Below, in pieces: positions 8,371 through 18,258 of a stretch of DNA of 63,260 nucleotides. The notes under the pieces were generated by a model. The model did no database searches, was not told the DNA's origin, and saw only the letters and a program-made list of their open reading frames with translations. A program made the translations under genes and the position numbers. Origin of the DNA: Halalkalibacter hemicellulosilyticusJCM 9152 (GTDB lineage Bacteria > Bacillota > Bacilli > Bacillales > Bacillaceae_D); contig NZ_BAUU01000028.1 of the NCBI RefSeq assembly GCF_000513115.1, positions 1 through 63,260 on the forward strand. The letters are read 5' to 3'. Each line of letters starts with the position of its first letter. Within the stretch, counting starts at the first letter, position 1.

Positions 8371-9630
8371 ATGTTAGCCTATAATGAAGAAGTAATAGAT
8401 GTATCAGATAATATTAATGATAGATTAAAGTGGCTTGCTTCCTTTGGTGAACGAAAGGATGTTGGAATCACGAGACTGTTGTATACGGATTCGTGGTTAA
8501 AGGCACAACAGGCGTTAGCAACGTGGATGAAGCAGTTAGGTTTAAACGTTTACTACGATGATGTGGGCAATCTATTTGGCAGATTAGAAGGAAAAAATCC
8601 GTTAGCTAAACCTATATTAACAGGGTCCCATATTGATACTGTAAAGCATGGTGGAATGTATGATGGTTCATATGGTATTGTGGCGGGAATACTAGCGTTA
8701 AAGACGTTAATGGAGCGTGAAGGAGAACCGGAAAGATCGGTGGAGGTTGTCTCCATTTGTGAGGAAGAAGGAAGTAGATTTCCTTTTACTTACTGGGGTT
8801 CGAAAAATATCGTTGGTGAGACCATAAAGGAAGATGTGAGTGAGCTACGTGATGAGGAAGGAATCTCTCTTCTTGAAGCGAAGAATAGATTAGGGTTTAC
8901 CTCTAAATTAACAACACGAAAGAAGAAAGATGTGAGTGCTTTTATTGAGCTCCATGTGGAACAGGGAATTATTTTAGAAAGGGAGAAATTGGATATTGGT
9001 ATTGTCGAAGCTATTGTAGGGCAACGTCGCTTTAACGTCCGTCTTCATGGAGAAGCGAATCACGCGGGAACAACACCTATGAAGTATCGAAGGGATGCGG
9101 TACGTGGAGCCGGGAAACTCATTGATCACCTGATGGAGATGGCAGACGATTATGGTGAGCCACTAGTGGCAACTGTGGGGAAAATCGAAGTTTTGCCGAA
9201 CACACCAAATGTTATTCCTGGAGAAGTATCCTTTACCATCGACGTTCGTCATCCGGAGGTAGAGGTGCTAGAGGCTTTTTGCGATCATTTTTATAACGAA
9301 TTTTATACAATATCAAAGCGATGTAATCTCCAAATAGAAATAACGAGATGGATGGAATCAGAACCGGTCAAAATGGCACCGGAGTTAAATGAAAAAATAC
9401 TTGAAGTTTGTTTACACAAGAACATTAAATATAAAAAAATGATCAGTGGAGCAGGGCACGATGCACAGGTTTTTTCAAAATATTATCCTGCCACATTACT
9501 ATTTGTGCCTAGTCAACAAGGGGTCAGTCATTCTCCACTCGAATATACCGATGAAAGAAACTTACAAATTGGAATAAACGTCTTAACTGAGACATTATAT
9601 AAATTAGCGTATAAGGGGGAGAGAACATGA
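8371..9630 (+). CDS. pucF: Allantoate amidohydrolase (M20/hydantoinase-carbamoylase family)
   Basis: This 419-residue metal-dependent amidase converts allantoate to ureidoglycine, ammonia and CO2. Metal-site motifs are TGSHIDTVKHGGMYDG (His and Asp, about residues 84-99), CEEEGSRF (the Glu pair, about 130), LHVEQG (about 195) and the late histidine in GVSHSPLEYT (about 388). N-carbamoyl amino acid amidohydrolases look similar, but the puc context favours allantoate. The start follows AAAGGAGGG. The stop overlaps the start of the next gene (ATGA). Confidence 0.87.
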   Translation: MLAYNEEVIDVSDNINDRLKWLASFGERKDVGITRLLYTDSWLKAQQALATWMKQLGLNVYYDDVGNLFGRLEGKNPLAKPILTGSHIDTVKHGGMYDGSYGIVAGILALKTLMEREGEPERSVEVVSICEEEGSRFPFTYWGSKNIVGETIKEDVSELRDEEGISLLEAKNRLGFTSKLTTRKKKDVSAFIELHVEQGIILEREKLDIGIVEAIVGQRRFNVRLHGEANHAGTTPMKYRRDAVRGAGKLIDHLMEMADDYGEPLVATVGKIEVLPNTPNVIPGEVSFTIDVRHPEVEVLEAFCDHFYNEFYTISKRCNLQIEITRWMESEPVKMAPELNEKILEVCLHKNIKYKKMISGAGHDAQVFSKYYPATLLFVPSQQGVSHSPLEYTDERNLQIGINVLTETLYKLAYKGERT

Positions 9631-10883
9631 GTCTATTAGAATTACAGCCATCTCAGCGGACAATTATGACTCCAGGTCCAGTAGAGGTAGATCCGCGGGT
9701 ACTTCGGGCCATGTCGACACCTATAATAGGTCAATTCGACTACGAATTTACGACGATTATGAATGAAACGATGGAACGTCTTCGTCACGTATTACAGACG
9801 AATAATCATTGGTCTTATCCGATAGATGGAACCTCTCGTTCAGGGATCGAAGCGGTTTTATGTAGTTTAGTCGAATCGGGTGATAAAATTCTCGTCCCAT
9901 CTTTTGGTCGATTTGGTTATTTATTAACGGAAATTGCCGAGCGGTGTGGTGGAGAGGTTCGCTTGATAGAATGCGAATGGGGTGAGGTGTTTGACCCGGA
10001 GCAGGTCATCAAAGAAATGCATCGAATGAAACCGAAGCTTGTTGCTATGGTACATGGGGAAACGTCTACGGGAAGAATGCAACCATTGAAGGAAATAGGC
10101 TATGCTTGTCGGGAAATGGACTGCTTATTTGTAGTAGATGCTGTTGCAACGGTTGGTGGGACTGAGGTGAAAACGGATGAATGGTACATTGATGCCCTCA
10201 TTACCGGTACACAAAAATGTATTTCTGTTCCATCTGGTATGGCGCCTATTACGTACAACGAACGTGTTGAAAAAATAATACTAGAGAGAAAGTCTATTGA
10301 GAAGGGGTTAGTATCGGTAACCAAATCTAGTAACGGGAAACAAAATCGCCGGATTCGTAGCAATTATTTTGATCTGAGTCAAATCCAGGATTATTGGAGT
10401 CCTGCAAGGCTTAACCATCACACAGAAGCTACAACCATGCTTTATGCACTATATGAAGGGCTGAGGATTATTTTAGAGGAGGGCTTGGAGGAACGAATCA
10501 AGAGACATCAGCTCCATGAGAAGGCGTTAGTGGCGGGTCTGAAGGAGATGGGGATGACTCTTTTCGGGAATGACAATTGTAAGCTACCGATGGTGACGTG
10601 TATTAATATACCAGTGGGGATAGATGGAGAAGCTGTCAGGTCGATGCTATTAGATGAATTTAGCATTGAAATTGCCAGCTCGTTTGGCTTGTTGCACGGG
10701 AAAATTTGGCGTGTTGGTACGATGGGCTATAGTGCCCGGAAGAAAAATGTGTTACAAACTTTGGCAGGTTTAGAGGCGGTTCTCCTTCGTCACGGTGTGA
10801 AGGTGAATCTAGGAGCGGCTCTTCAAGGCGCATTAGACATATACGCCAAAGAACCCGTACAATCGATTAAAGCGATAGGTTAA
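9627..10883 (+). CDS. pucG: (S)-ureidoglycine-glyoxylate aminotransferase
   Basis: This 418-residue class V PLP aminotransferase has PGPVEVDPRVLRAM at the N-terminus, DGTSRSGIEA as the cofactor phosphate region and GTQKCISVPSGM containing the Schiff-base lysine (about residue 198). PucG transfers the amino group of ureidoglycine to glyoxylate, giving oxalurate and glycine. The substrate ureidoglycine is the product of the preceding gene, with which it overlaps by 4 bp, so coupling is likely. Serine-pyruvate or alanine-glyoxylate aminotransferases are close relatives, and context decides the call. Confidence 0.88.
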   Translation: MSLLELQPSQRTIMTPGPVEVDPRVLRAMSTPIIGQFDYEFTTIMNETMERLRHVLQTNNHWSYPIDGTSRSGIEAVLCSLVESGDKILVPSFGRFGYLLTEIAERCGGEVRLIECEWGEVFDPEQVIKEMHRMKPKLVAMVHGETSTGRMQPLKEIGYACREMDCLFVVDAVATVGGTEVKTDEWYIDALITGTQKCISVPSGMAPITYNERVEKIILERKSIEKGLVSVTKSSNGKQNRRIRSNYFDLSQIQDYWSPARLNHHTEATTMLYALYEGLRIILEEGLEERIKRHQLHEKALVAGLKEMGMTLFGNDNCKLPMVTCINIPVGIDGEAVRSMLLDEFSIEIASSFGLLHGKIWRVGTMGYSARKKNVLQTLAGLEAVLLRHGVKVNLGAALQGALDIYAKEPVQSIKAIG

Positions 10884-10969
10884 TCGACCGAAGTGTGTCG
10901 AGCGTCATGCACGTTTCTTAAAAGATAAGAAAGGGAGTAAAAAAATTCCAGTAAGACATGTGAACAGAA

Positions 10970-11120
10970 CCGAAGAAATTAACGGGATCATTCAATGAAG
11001 AGAGTTGGCTTTGCTCGTTACATGTCATTCTAAAAGAACCCCACCTTCAGAAAAACTGAAAACCGCTGTAACGGCAGAGCACAAAGCAATTAAGAAAAGA
11101 CGCTGTCGCATTTTTCTTAT
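10970..11120 (+). repeat. Dispersed structured intergenic repeat, copy A
   Basis: About 150 bp here match 47551-47705 at roughly three quarters of positions. The best-kept blocks are ATTCAATGAAGAG, GTTGGCTT, GAACCCCAC and TGTAACGGC. It ends in a hairpin, TAAGAAAA (11091-11098) pairing with TTTTCTTA (11112-11119), with loop sequence unlike copy B. The 10884-11224 gap otherwise holds a small hairpin near 10914-10932 and the promoter region of the next gene. The element could be a non-coding RNA, a MITE or the end of a mobile element. Confidence 0.6.
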
Positions 11121-11224
11121 CTCATTTCATAATTAGTGACAACGATTACTAGAATATACTGAGTCACTCGTAAATTCATGCTAAAATATGACAATAACCC
11201 TTTTCTAGTAAAGGAGGCCAACTC

Positions 11225-11986
11225 ATGTTTGAAAGCTCAATTGAATGGTTAAAAGATGCAACATGGTGGGAAGCTTCGGTTTTCATTTTGTCATTTAATG
11301 TCATCATACTTGTAATGTGTGTGCTGATTGGTAATAGGCTTGTTCGTCGGTTCATGAAGCACCCTGTTGCAGAAATTGTTACGAAACGGCCGTATGAGAT
11401 TGTGTTAGCAAGTGTATCGGTATTGTTAAATTCAACTGTGACGATGATTGGGTTTTACTTATGGAGAAATGATGTTATCGTTTTAAGTACAAGCTTTGGT
11501 TTGCGTGCTTGGCTTGATATTTTGGTTTTATTATTCATCATGGATTTTGCGATGTATCTCTTTCATCGACTCGCTCATGTTAAATGGTTATATCCTTATA
11601 TTCATCGGACACATCATCGTTTTGAAGACCCTCGTCCGATTACTTTATTTGCCTTAAATCCATTAGAAAACTTAGGATTTGGTCTGCTGTGGATTATCGT
11701 GTTATCTGTGTATCCAGCTTCATGGATTGGAATAACAGGCTATTTATTTTTTAATATCGTCTATGGGTTGATTGCGCATTTAGGAGTAGAGCCGTTTCCG
11801 AGTTCCTGGGTCAAGCATCCGGTTATGAAATGGATATCGACAAGTACCTATCATACACAACATCATCAGCAAGAGCACTATAACTTTGGCTTTTACACGA
11901 TCATTTGGGATCGATTGTTCGGTACAATGTCTCCGCGTTATCCGTCTCATTTCGCGAAAAAGCTTCCAGAAGAAAGAGATGGGTAA
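11225..11986 (+). CDS. Fatty acid hydroxylase / sterol desaturase family membrane protein
   Basis: This 253-residue membrane enzyme carries the di-iron histidine clusters of the superfamily: HRLAH and HRTHH (about residues 114-132) and HTQHHQ (about 218). Four to five membrane segments surround them. These enzymes hydroxylate or desaturate lipid chains with oxygen; the bacterial substrate cannot be told from sequence. It has an excellent ribosome binding site (AAAGGAGG). It appears monocistronic, with repeat copy A upstream and a gene-poor gap downstream. Confidence 0.82.
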   Translation: MFESSIEWLKDATWWEASVFILSFNVIILVMCVLIGNRLVRRFMKHPVAEIVTKRPYEIVLASVSVLLNSTVTMIGFYLWRNDVIVLSTSFGLRAWLDILVLLFIMDFAMYLFHRLAHVKWLYPYIHRTHHRFEDPRPITLFALNPLENLGFGLLWIIVLSVYPASWIGITGYLFFNIVYGLIAHLGVEPFPSSWVKHPVMKWISTSTYHTQHHQQEHYNFGFYTIIWDRLFGTMSPRYPSHFAKKLPEERDG

Positions 11987-12828
11987 GTTATTCAAATAGT
12001 TTTGATTTCAATGAATAGTTGAAGTTGTTTGATATTTATTCTGAATGTATAGAATTAAGTTCATGGAAGCTTTCCCATAAATCCAATTAAAGCTATTATT
12101 AGAAATACTTTTAATTAACTCCAGTGTATAAACTACAAATATCCGATGGTGACAAGTATTGGAGCGAAGGACAAAACCCATTAGCAAGGAAGCAAATGTG
12201 ATGCATACGGAATACGTTTTCCATGATTTGGTGTATTGGTATATCAGCATAAAATAGAGATGTAGTGCAGTAATATCATAAATAAAATTGTTGGGTTTCA
12301 GCGGCAAAATAGATGCTTTGTAAATGAAAAGTTGAAATTCGAGACAAAAACATCAAATACAACACTAAATACAGAGATTAGTGAGCCATAAAGGATAATT
12401 TCAACAAGCCTTTGTTTATGTAATAAAATGAAGACATGCACATAAGAAAAAACAAGGTACCCTATCAGCTCTCACCATTTTAAAGTGAAAACTTCTTGTT
12501 CTATCCACCTAGATTTTATAAGACTGTTTAGAACATCATTTGCTTCAGAAATCATTTCTATTGTAATCAAATTAACACTTCCTTACAAATATTGTGTAAC
12601 GTAGTTCCGCTTTTGACTAATCGAATAACAAATGAACATATACACATTAATCTTTTGAACGATAAGTTACCATCTGAATTAAATACATATTCAATAAATT
12701 GTTATTGGTTGGATAAAGAAGTTTATTAGTGAATATTTTTTAACTTTAAAAGGAATTTTATTCTAGAGAGTTAATATTTTATTGTTTAGCAGCGTATTTT
12801 CTTGTATGTATATAAATTGTCTTGTGAT

Positions 12829-12873
12829 AAAGGGCACCCAAAAAGTTTGGTTTTAACTTTTTGGGTGCCCTTT
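12829..12873. repeat. Perfect 19-bp inverted repeat of the GGGCAC-AAAAAG hairpin family
   Basis: The arms AAAGGGCACCCAAAAAGTT (12829-12847) and its exact complement (12855-12873) surround a 7-base loop. There is no T tract afterwards, so it is a poor intrinsic terminator for the plus strand. The stem sequence resembles hairpins at 48663-48703, 49069-49110 and 49327-49365, which points to a dispersed repeat. Confidence 0.65.
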
Positions 12874-13400
12874 AAGCAATGAGTGAAACTATTCCTATTT
12901 TGGAAAGGTAGATAGAATGACTAGTTAAATGAAAAGTATTGAAAATATCGATTTGTTTTTGTTCAGTGGATTCCTATGACGACTTTTTTGGTTTGATTTT
13001 GACAAAAATATAAATTGATATTTCTATATAATTACTAATGTATTTATAATATAAACTATTTGACTTTTTTACATAATGTCCCGTTGATTCCTATCTGTTC
13101 AATATCGAAATATACTATACTGAGAAATTGAATTAGGACTTTATTCCTTTATGCCAAACAACCATTCAGAGGCTAATCATCAATTTTCTACAAATGAGAA
13201 AGCGATTTGACCGATTACCACAAAAAATAAAACGTTTTCTATCAGATTTTCCACATTCTATCGGCAAAAGAAGGTAATATTTTTGAGTCATTTTTCATAA
13301 ATTTCATAGGTAAAAAGAAATAAAAAAATGTTGTTTTTAGTATAAATGGACTTGAGTATCAGTCCTAAATATCGATTTTTAGAAAAGTCTACCAGTTTCG

Positions 13401-13429
13401 TTGACTTTGTATATTGCCAGTAATACCAT
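13401..13429 (+). promoter_or_regulatory. Candidate sigma-A promoter for the type VII locus
   Basis: A good -35 box, TTGACT (13401-13406), is followed after 17 bp by TACCAT (13424-13429), about 75 bp before the esxA start. The -10 box is imperfect. No other promoter-like pair in this AT-rich leader stood out more. Confidence 0.4.
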
Positions 13430-13505
13430 AATATAGGCTAAGAAAAAGGAAAAACATGACTTTAACTTAGCGGTTTCCCAATTTTGAATAAGGAGATGAG
13501 TATTC

Positions 13506-13802
13506 ATGGCAGGCCAAATTCGTATGACTCCTGATCAGCTGCAAGCAAAGGCTAAGCGTTACGGTCAGAGCTCACAGCAAATCGACCAAATTTTAAGAGA
13601 TTTATCGAACTTACAGGAAGAATTAAGAGGTGAGTGGGAAGGACGTGCATTTGAGCGCTTCGACGATCAGTTTAGAGAGTTAAGTCCACGTGTGCAAGAT
13701 TTCTCTAATTTAATGTTAGAAATTCAAGAACAATTAACTAAAACGGCTGAAGCTGTTGCGCAACAGGATGAAGCTCTTTCTCAAAATTTTGGTCTTAGAT
13801 AA
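13506..13802 (+). CDS. esxA: WXG100 family type VII secretion effector
   Basis: This 98-residue helical hairpin protein (YukE/EsxA type) has the WXG turn as GEWEGRAF, with Trp44 in the centre. It has no signal peptide. EsxA dimers are exported by EssC and are needed for secretion of other substrates. The ribosome binding site is AAGGAGATG. It is the first gene of the locus, as in Staphylococcus aureus. A hairpin after the stop (13847-13883) and a 249-bp gap before esaA suggest that esxA is transcribed at a higher level than the membrane genes. Confidence 0.95.
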   Translation: MAGQIRMTPDQLQAKAKRYGQSSQQIDQILRDLSNLQEELRGEWEGRAFERFDDQFRELSPRVQDFSNLMLEIQEQLTKTAEAVAQQDEALSQNFGLR

Positions 13803-13846
13803 GAAGGCTAACGAGATAAGTAGCTTTAAAGATTGTACTTACCGTT

Positions 13847-13883
13847 GTATGAGCTACATGACTAAATGTTGTGTAGCTCATAC
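13847..13883 (+). terminator. Hairpin after esxA, likely partial terminator
   Basis: A perfect 12-bp stem, GTATGAGCTACA (13847-13858) and TGTAGCTCATAC (13872-13883), has a 13-base loop and no strong U tract. This fits read-through attenuation between the abundant effector and the machine genes. Confidence 0.5.
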
Positions 13884-14051
13884 TTATGAAGTGCGATAGT
13901 AACTGTGAAAACAAGATTGATTGATGAAGGTTACTTTTTTAGAAAATGGATATAGAATATTATATATTTTTTGCCATTATTTAATTATAGAATTATTTTT
14001 CATTAGGAATGTCTGATTAAATACGAAGAAGTTGCAGGAGAGGAATATGAG

Positions 14052-17000
14052 ATGAAAAGAATAGAGCTACGGTTAATAGCATTCTTACTATTAGTACTAG
14101 CACTAGCTGCTGGTTTGTCTTATTTGGCTTTAAATCAAGTAACACAGACTAACAGTGTAGATGCTGGACACAGGATGACGATTGCGTTAGTTAATGAGGA
14201 TGAAGGTGCGATATTTAATAATGAGCAATTGGCTTTTGGAGATGCTTTCGTTCGTAGTGTCGATCATGACTCAAACCATGACTGGTTTGTCGTCAGTCGG
14301 GGAGTAGCGGAGAGTGGCTTGGAAAGACAAACGTATGACATGATGATTGTGATTCCGAATGATTTCTCTGAAAAAGCACTCTCGATGGATTCTATTTCAC
14401 CAGAGCCTGTCACATTGAATTATAAAATTAATGCATCAGAAAATGATGAAATTAGAGCAGAGGCTGAAAGAGCAGCGAGTGACATATTAAACGACTTTAA
14501 TCGTCGTGTCATTGATGTGTACTTTGCTAGTGTGATTGCAAACTTACATGAGGCACAGGATCAAGTCGGCTATATTGTTAACGAACAAGCGAAATATACA
14601 GCTACATATAATACGGCTATTCAGAGCCCATTGTCTAATTATACGAATCAGTTTAATACGGTGAAGGATTTTACAGATGTATCACGAGGTAGCTTTAGTA
14701 GTTTAGAAGATATGTTGGAATCATTTACGGGTCGTTTGACAGAAGAGGTTGAATTAAGTCAAAGCTTTGTATCAAATGTGAATGACGTAACGAATTTGAC
14801 AGAATCGAATCAAGCATTGTCGCAAGGATTCTATGATTCTTTGAACCAATTTAATGCAACGATTAATGATGTAGATGCCCAAAGGCAGTTGGATCAGCTT
14901 GTTCGTGCTAATGAGAGGATCTTCAAACAATTTCAGCTCCAGGAAGAGAGTGCAACTATTATTTCAGATGCCGCTCTTTTGCGTGATTATTTTGAACGTG
15001 CCAATCAGCAAGTAAGCAGCTTAGAACAAGATTTAGAAGAAACTCTACGATCAAATATGGAAAGAACGGTATCAAATCGATTGTCAGGAATCTTTACTAA
15101 CGCATTTAAAAATGAGTTAACGAGCTTAAACTCATTATTTAGACGTCCTGATCGAAACATGAACCGTACAATTGAAGAGCACATTAAACAATTACCGTCA
15201 TTAAGTATACGAGATATAGATGAATCTGGTCTATCCGAACAGATGACATTGGAATTAACGAACGTCATTGCAACAGCAAGAAAGTACAATCGCGAACGTC
15301 CAGATTTTGAGTTTTCTCCAGATGATTTAGATAACAGCCATATTTTATCGACGCAAATTCAAGAAATCAAAAATCGGTTAGCTGAAACCGGAGTGATCAT
15401 GACCAACTCTGTTGAATTACCAGCTAACGAAAAGACAGGACAAATCTTCACATTGTCCATTCCGAATGAGTATGAGTTAAAGCGATTATGGTTAACGTTA
15501 CCAGGCTCAGATGAAGTTAATTATACAGAAGTGTATAAAGAAAATGGTGAAGTGAAATTACCTGCTAATGATGAAGGTATTTTCACAGTAAGAATTAAGC
15601 TTCAATTGAAGAATGCTAATAGTGAGATTGATGTGTTTCAACAGCGACTTGGAGCTGGGATATGCTTCAAGAAGATATTACTGATGTTGATCATGTAGAG
15701 GAAGAGTCTGGCTATGAGGTTTCTGTTGCTCCATTACTTGCTAATACAGTAACGGAGGGGACAGAAGAAGAGGAATCAGAAGTTGATGAAGAGAATGACA
15801 GTCGTGAGGATGAAGACAGTACTGATCAAGAAGGAAGAGAAGAAGATCAGCCTGATGAAGACGTAGACGACGATACAGGTTCCGATGATCAGGGAGAATC
15901 TGATGGATCGGATGAGTCTGGTCATCAAGATGGAGATAGTGATGAGGGGAATGACGAGGGTGATGAAAAAGAGCCTGAACCGATTATCGAAAAGGTAACA
16001 GTGATTAATAATTATATTCACCATCGTGTCATGTCACCAGTATTAGATGATGGTACGCAAGCGCTCATTCATGCAGCGGAACATACGATTAGTGACTATC
16101 AGAAATTATCAGCTCTATTTGACATTTATTTTGGACTTGATATGAGCTCACCAGAATTAAGAGATTCGTTTTCAGGAAATCGGTTATCTGACTTAGCAAC
16201 TGAGTCTTCTCTCTATTACCTCTTTAATGTTCAAGAGTTAGATGAATTGCTTACAAACTATGTGGTTGAGCGCGTAACGGCTGGTGTTACGGCAGAACTG
16301 AGAGAGCCGATTAAGCAGCTCTATGAGCAAGTAAGGGTATATCATGAACGTTCAAAACGTGCTGAGCATCGAATGGACCAGCTAGTTGAGAAAATTGTTT
16401 CAACGACAGAGCAGGCCCAGATCATGAATCAAAGTCTATCTGGAGTGCTAGAGGAAGTCATGAACTGGCGCGACCGAAGCATGGCGTTAATCGAAGAGCA
16501 GTCTGGTGTGCAAGCTGCGAATAATGAAGAGCAACAGGCGATTCTCGCATTAAGTAATGATTTTATGCCGATTTTAGCAACAAGTGAATTTCTCTCTGAA
16601 CAAGCGCAAAGTAATTTCTATTCGGCAGAGACAGTTTATCAAACCTTTGAAGAAATAGATAATCAAGCGACATTGATTCAAGAAAGTGGGAATGACTTAA
16701 TCAGTCAGGCTGAGGAGCTTTCTACTAATATGACAAATAAATTAGTAGAGGATGAGGAGTTTGCTGAGAACTTTACGGAGGTACTTGCCAATAGTCGAAT
16801 TGGTGAGAGACAAAATGAGGACCTTTTAGATTTCTTATCAAGTCCTGTGCAAACGAAAAATGATGGGGTCATCCTCTCAGGTGATACATTTACTCCTTAT
16901 TTTATCGTGTTAACAGCCTTTATAGTCGCTCTTTTTACTGCGTATGTGATCTCAACGACTCACCAGCGCCGTATAGAGAAGGATGAATTTGTAGGGGAAA

Positions 17001-17476
17001 GAACGATTTTCTCACAAAACACACCTATTACGATTATTACAGCAGGTATCGGAATGATTGAAGGTGCAACGATTGGTCTCATTTCAGGATTTAGCTTAGG
17101 GATTGAAGGATCTCAATTAGTGTTATGGACGCTATTATTAACGACTCTTGTCTTAACGATATTACTTATTGCTACTTATTTGTTACGACAATTGAAGATG
17201 ATTGGGATGTTCTTGTTACTTGCCGTATTTGGAATGTATTTATTCTTCACAAGAGCGTTAGGCTCAGTATCCAGTGGGGGATTACGTACGTATTCGCCAT
17301 TGCAATATGTTGAAAATGTTCTAGTTCGTGCCTTCAGTGATTCGATTAACTATCAAGCGACATTCTTTATGCTGATTATACTATGTTTAATAGGTGTTCT
17401 GCTTAATTTGTTGGTGTTCAATCTTTCTACAAGAAGTGAGGAGATGGACGATGAAGAGGTTTCAAAAGCTAGTTAA
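14052..17476 (+). CDS. esaA: Type VII secretion protein EsaA/YueB (frameshifted as sequenced)
   Basis: EsaA is a polytopic membrane component whose large extracellular part spans the cell wall; its B. subtilis homologue YueB is the receptor of phage SPP1. The N-terminal membrane segment (residues 5-27) and ~530 residues of coiled ectodomain are in one frame, ending at 15698. The rest, with five to six C-terminal membrane segments, is in the next frame from 15662. One base added near 15644 joins them as VFQQATWSWDMLQEDI, giving 1141 residues, a plausible full length. An acidic insert (roughly 15755-15985, nearly all D/E/S/G) is unusually long. Confidence 0.85.
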
Positions 17477-17951
17477 TATCATGGTCTATATGCTCATCAT
17501 TAGCTTATTCTTACCTTCGTTCGCAGTGCTTGCTGAGGAGCAGTCAAGCACTGCGGAAAGAGGGAAGTTAAATGTCGATCTCGACCGAATTAGTGGAAGT
17601 AATCGTGGAGGAGATCAGACGAACACGGTAACCGAGCTTGAGAAAGTGTTTCCAGAGTTGTTTAGAGACGAGACGAAAGAGGTCATTGATACGAAGCAGC
17701 TTGAGCAAGAAAAATGGCTTGAGCGCCTTCAACAATCTATTTTTGAAATGGAAAGTCAAACAGATGCGACGGTAGCTCTTATTCAAGAGTCTCTTTTTAC
17801 CGAGAGCTATACAACTCCGGCAACTGAAAGCCGTGCAAGCGAAGAGAGATCTGATGAGGGCGCTAATAACGTCCTCCTTTTCTCCATTATGGGGATGATT
17901 ACGATGATTGGTGGAGCCGTGTTTATGATGATGCGACAAGTTATGGATTAG
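17451..17951 (+). CDS. essA: Type VII secretion protein EssA
   Basis: This 166-residue protein has an N-terminal signal-like membrane segment (about residues 8-28, ending SFAVLAEE) and a C-terminal membrane segment (VLLFSIMGMITMIGGAVFMM). This is the EssA/YueC topology. The start at ATG 17451 follows GAGGAG and lies inside the end of esaA (26-bp overlap). EssA is a core membrane subunit needed for effector export in S. aureus. Sequence conservation in this family is weak, so the call rests on topology, size and position. Confidence 0.82.
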   Translation: MKRFQKLVNIMVYMLIISLFLPSFAVLAEEQSSTAERGKLNVDLDRISGSNRGGDQTNTVTELEKVFPELFRDETKEVIDTKQLEQEKWLERLQQSIFEMESQTDATVALIQESLFTESYTTPATESRASEERSDEGANNVLLFSIMGMITMIGGAVFMMMRQVMD

Positions 17952-17959
17952 GAGAGTCG

Positions 17960-18214
17960 ATGATGGCAAAGTCTACACATATTAATGTAACGGTTGATTT
18001 TCAAAATTGGGGTGGAGGCGTATATGACTTACGTATTCCAGTTCAATTAACGGTAAAGCAATTACTGTTAAGTGTCTCTGAGACGCTACGTATTGAACGG
18101 ACGGATTCTTCTTTATGTGCCATTAAGGTATTAACGAAAAAGCTGTTCATTACGGATGATGATATGTTAAGTCAGTATCCGATTACAGATGGAGATATTT
18201 TACAAGTTTTATAG
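17960..18214 (+). CDS. esaB: Type VII secretion protein EsaB/YukD, ubiquitin-like
   Basis: This 84-residue cytoplasmic protein has the YukD ubiquitin-like fold signature: an alternating beta-rich start (HINVTVDFQNWGGGVYDLRI), a helix and the ending YPITDGDILQVL. It starts 8 bp after essA. Two adjacent ATG codons exist (17960 and 17963) behind TAGGAGAG. EsaB/YukD is required for secretion, with a regulatory role proposed in S. aureus. Confidence 0.9.
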   Translation: MMAKSTHINVTVDFQNWGGGVYDLRIPVQLTVKQLLLSVSETLRIERTDSSLCAIKVLTKKLFITDDDMLSQYPITDGDILQVL

Positions 18215-18258
18215 ACTAGAAACGGAAGGTCTGTGGAAAAGGTGAAGGAGTCAACGTT

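Larger units (their letters stand above)
11987..13505. other. Gene-poor 1.5 kb gap with relic-like short frames
   Basis: No gene is supported here. Three short stretches look like decayed coding sequence. One is a plus frame near 12125-12200 reading YKLQISDGDKYWSEGQNP. Another is a minus frame at 12472-12570 reading EANDVLNSLIKSRWIEQEVF before a stop. The third is a plus frame near 12600-12729 ending in NTYSINCYWLDKEVY. None has a start with a ribosome binding site and a full-length domain. Their place just before the type VII secretion locus suggests remnants of accessory genes. A hairpin at 12829-12873 is listed separately. Confidence 0.35.

Noticed and set aside
12008-12307. A 99-codon minus-strand frame in the gap before the type VII locus
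   Set aside because: No ribosome binding site, no recognisable domain, a composition rich in Ile, Tyr and Asn as expected from AT-rich non-coding DNA, and a protein-like alternative on the other strand.
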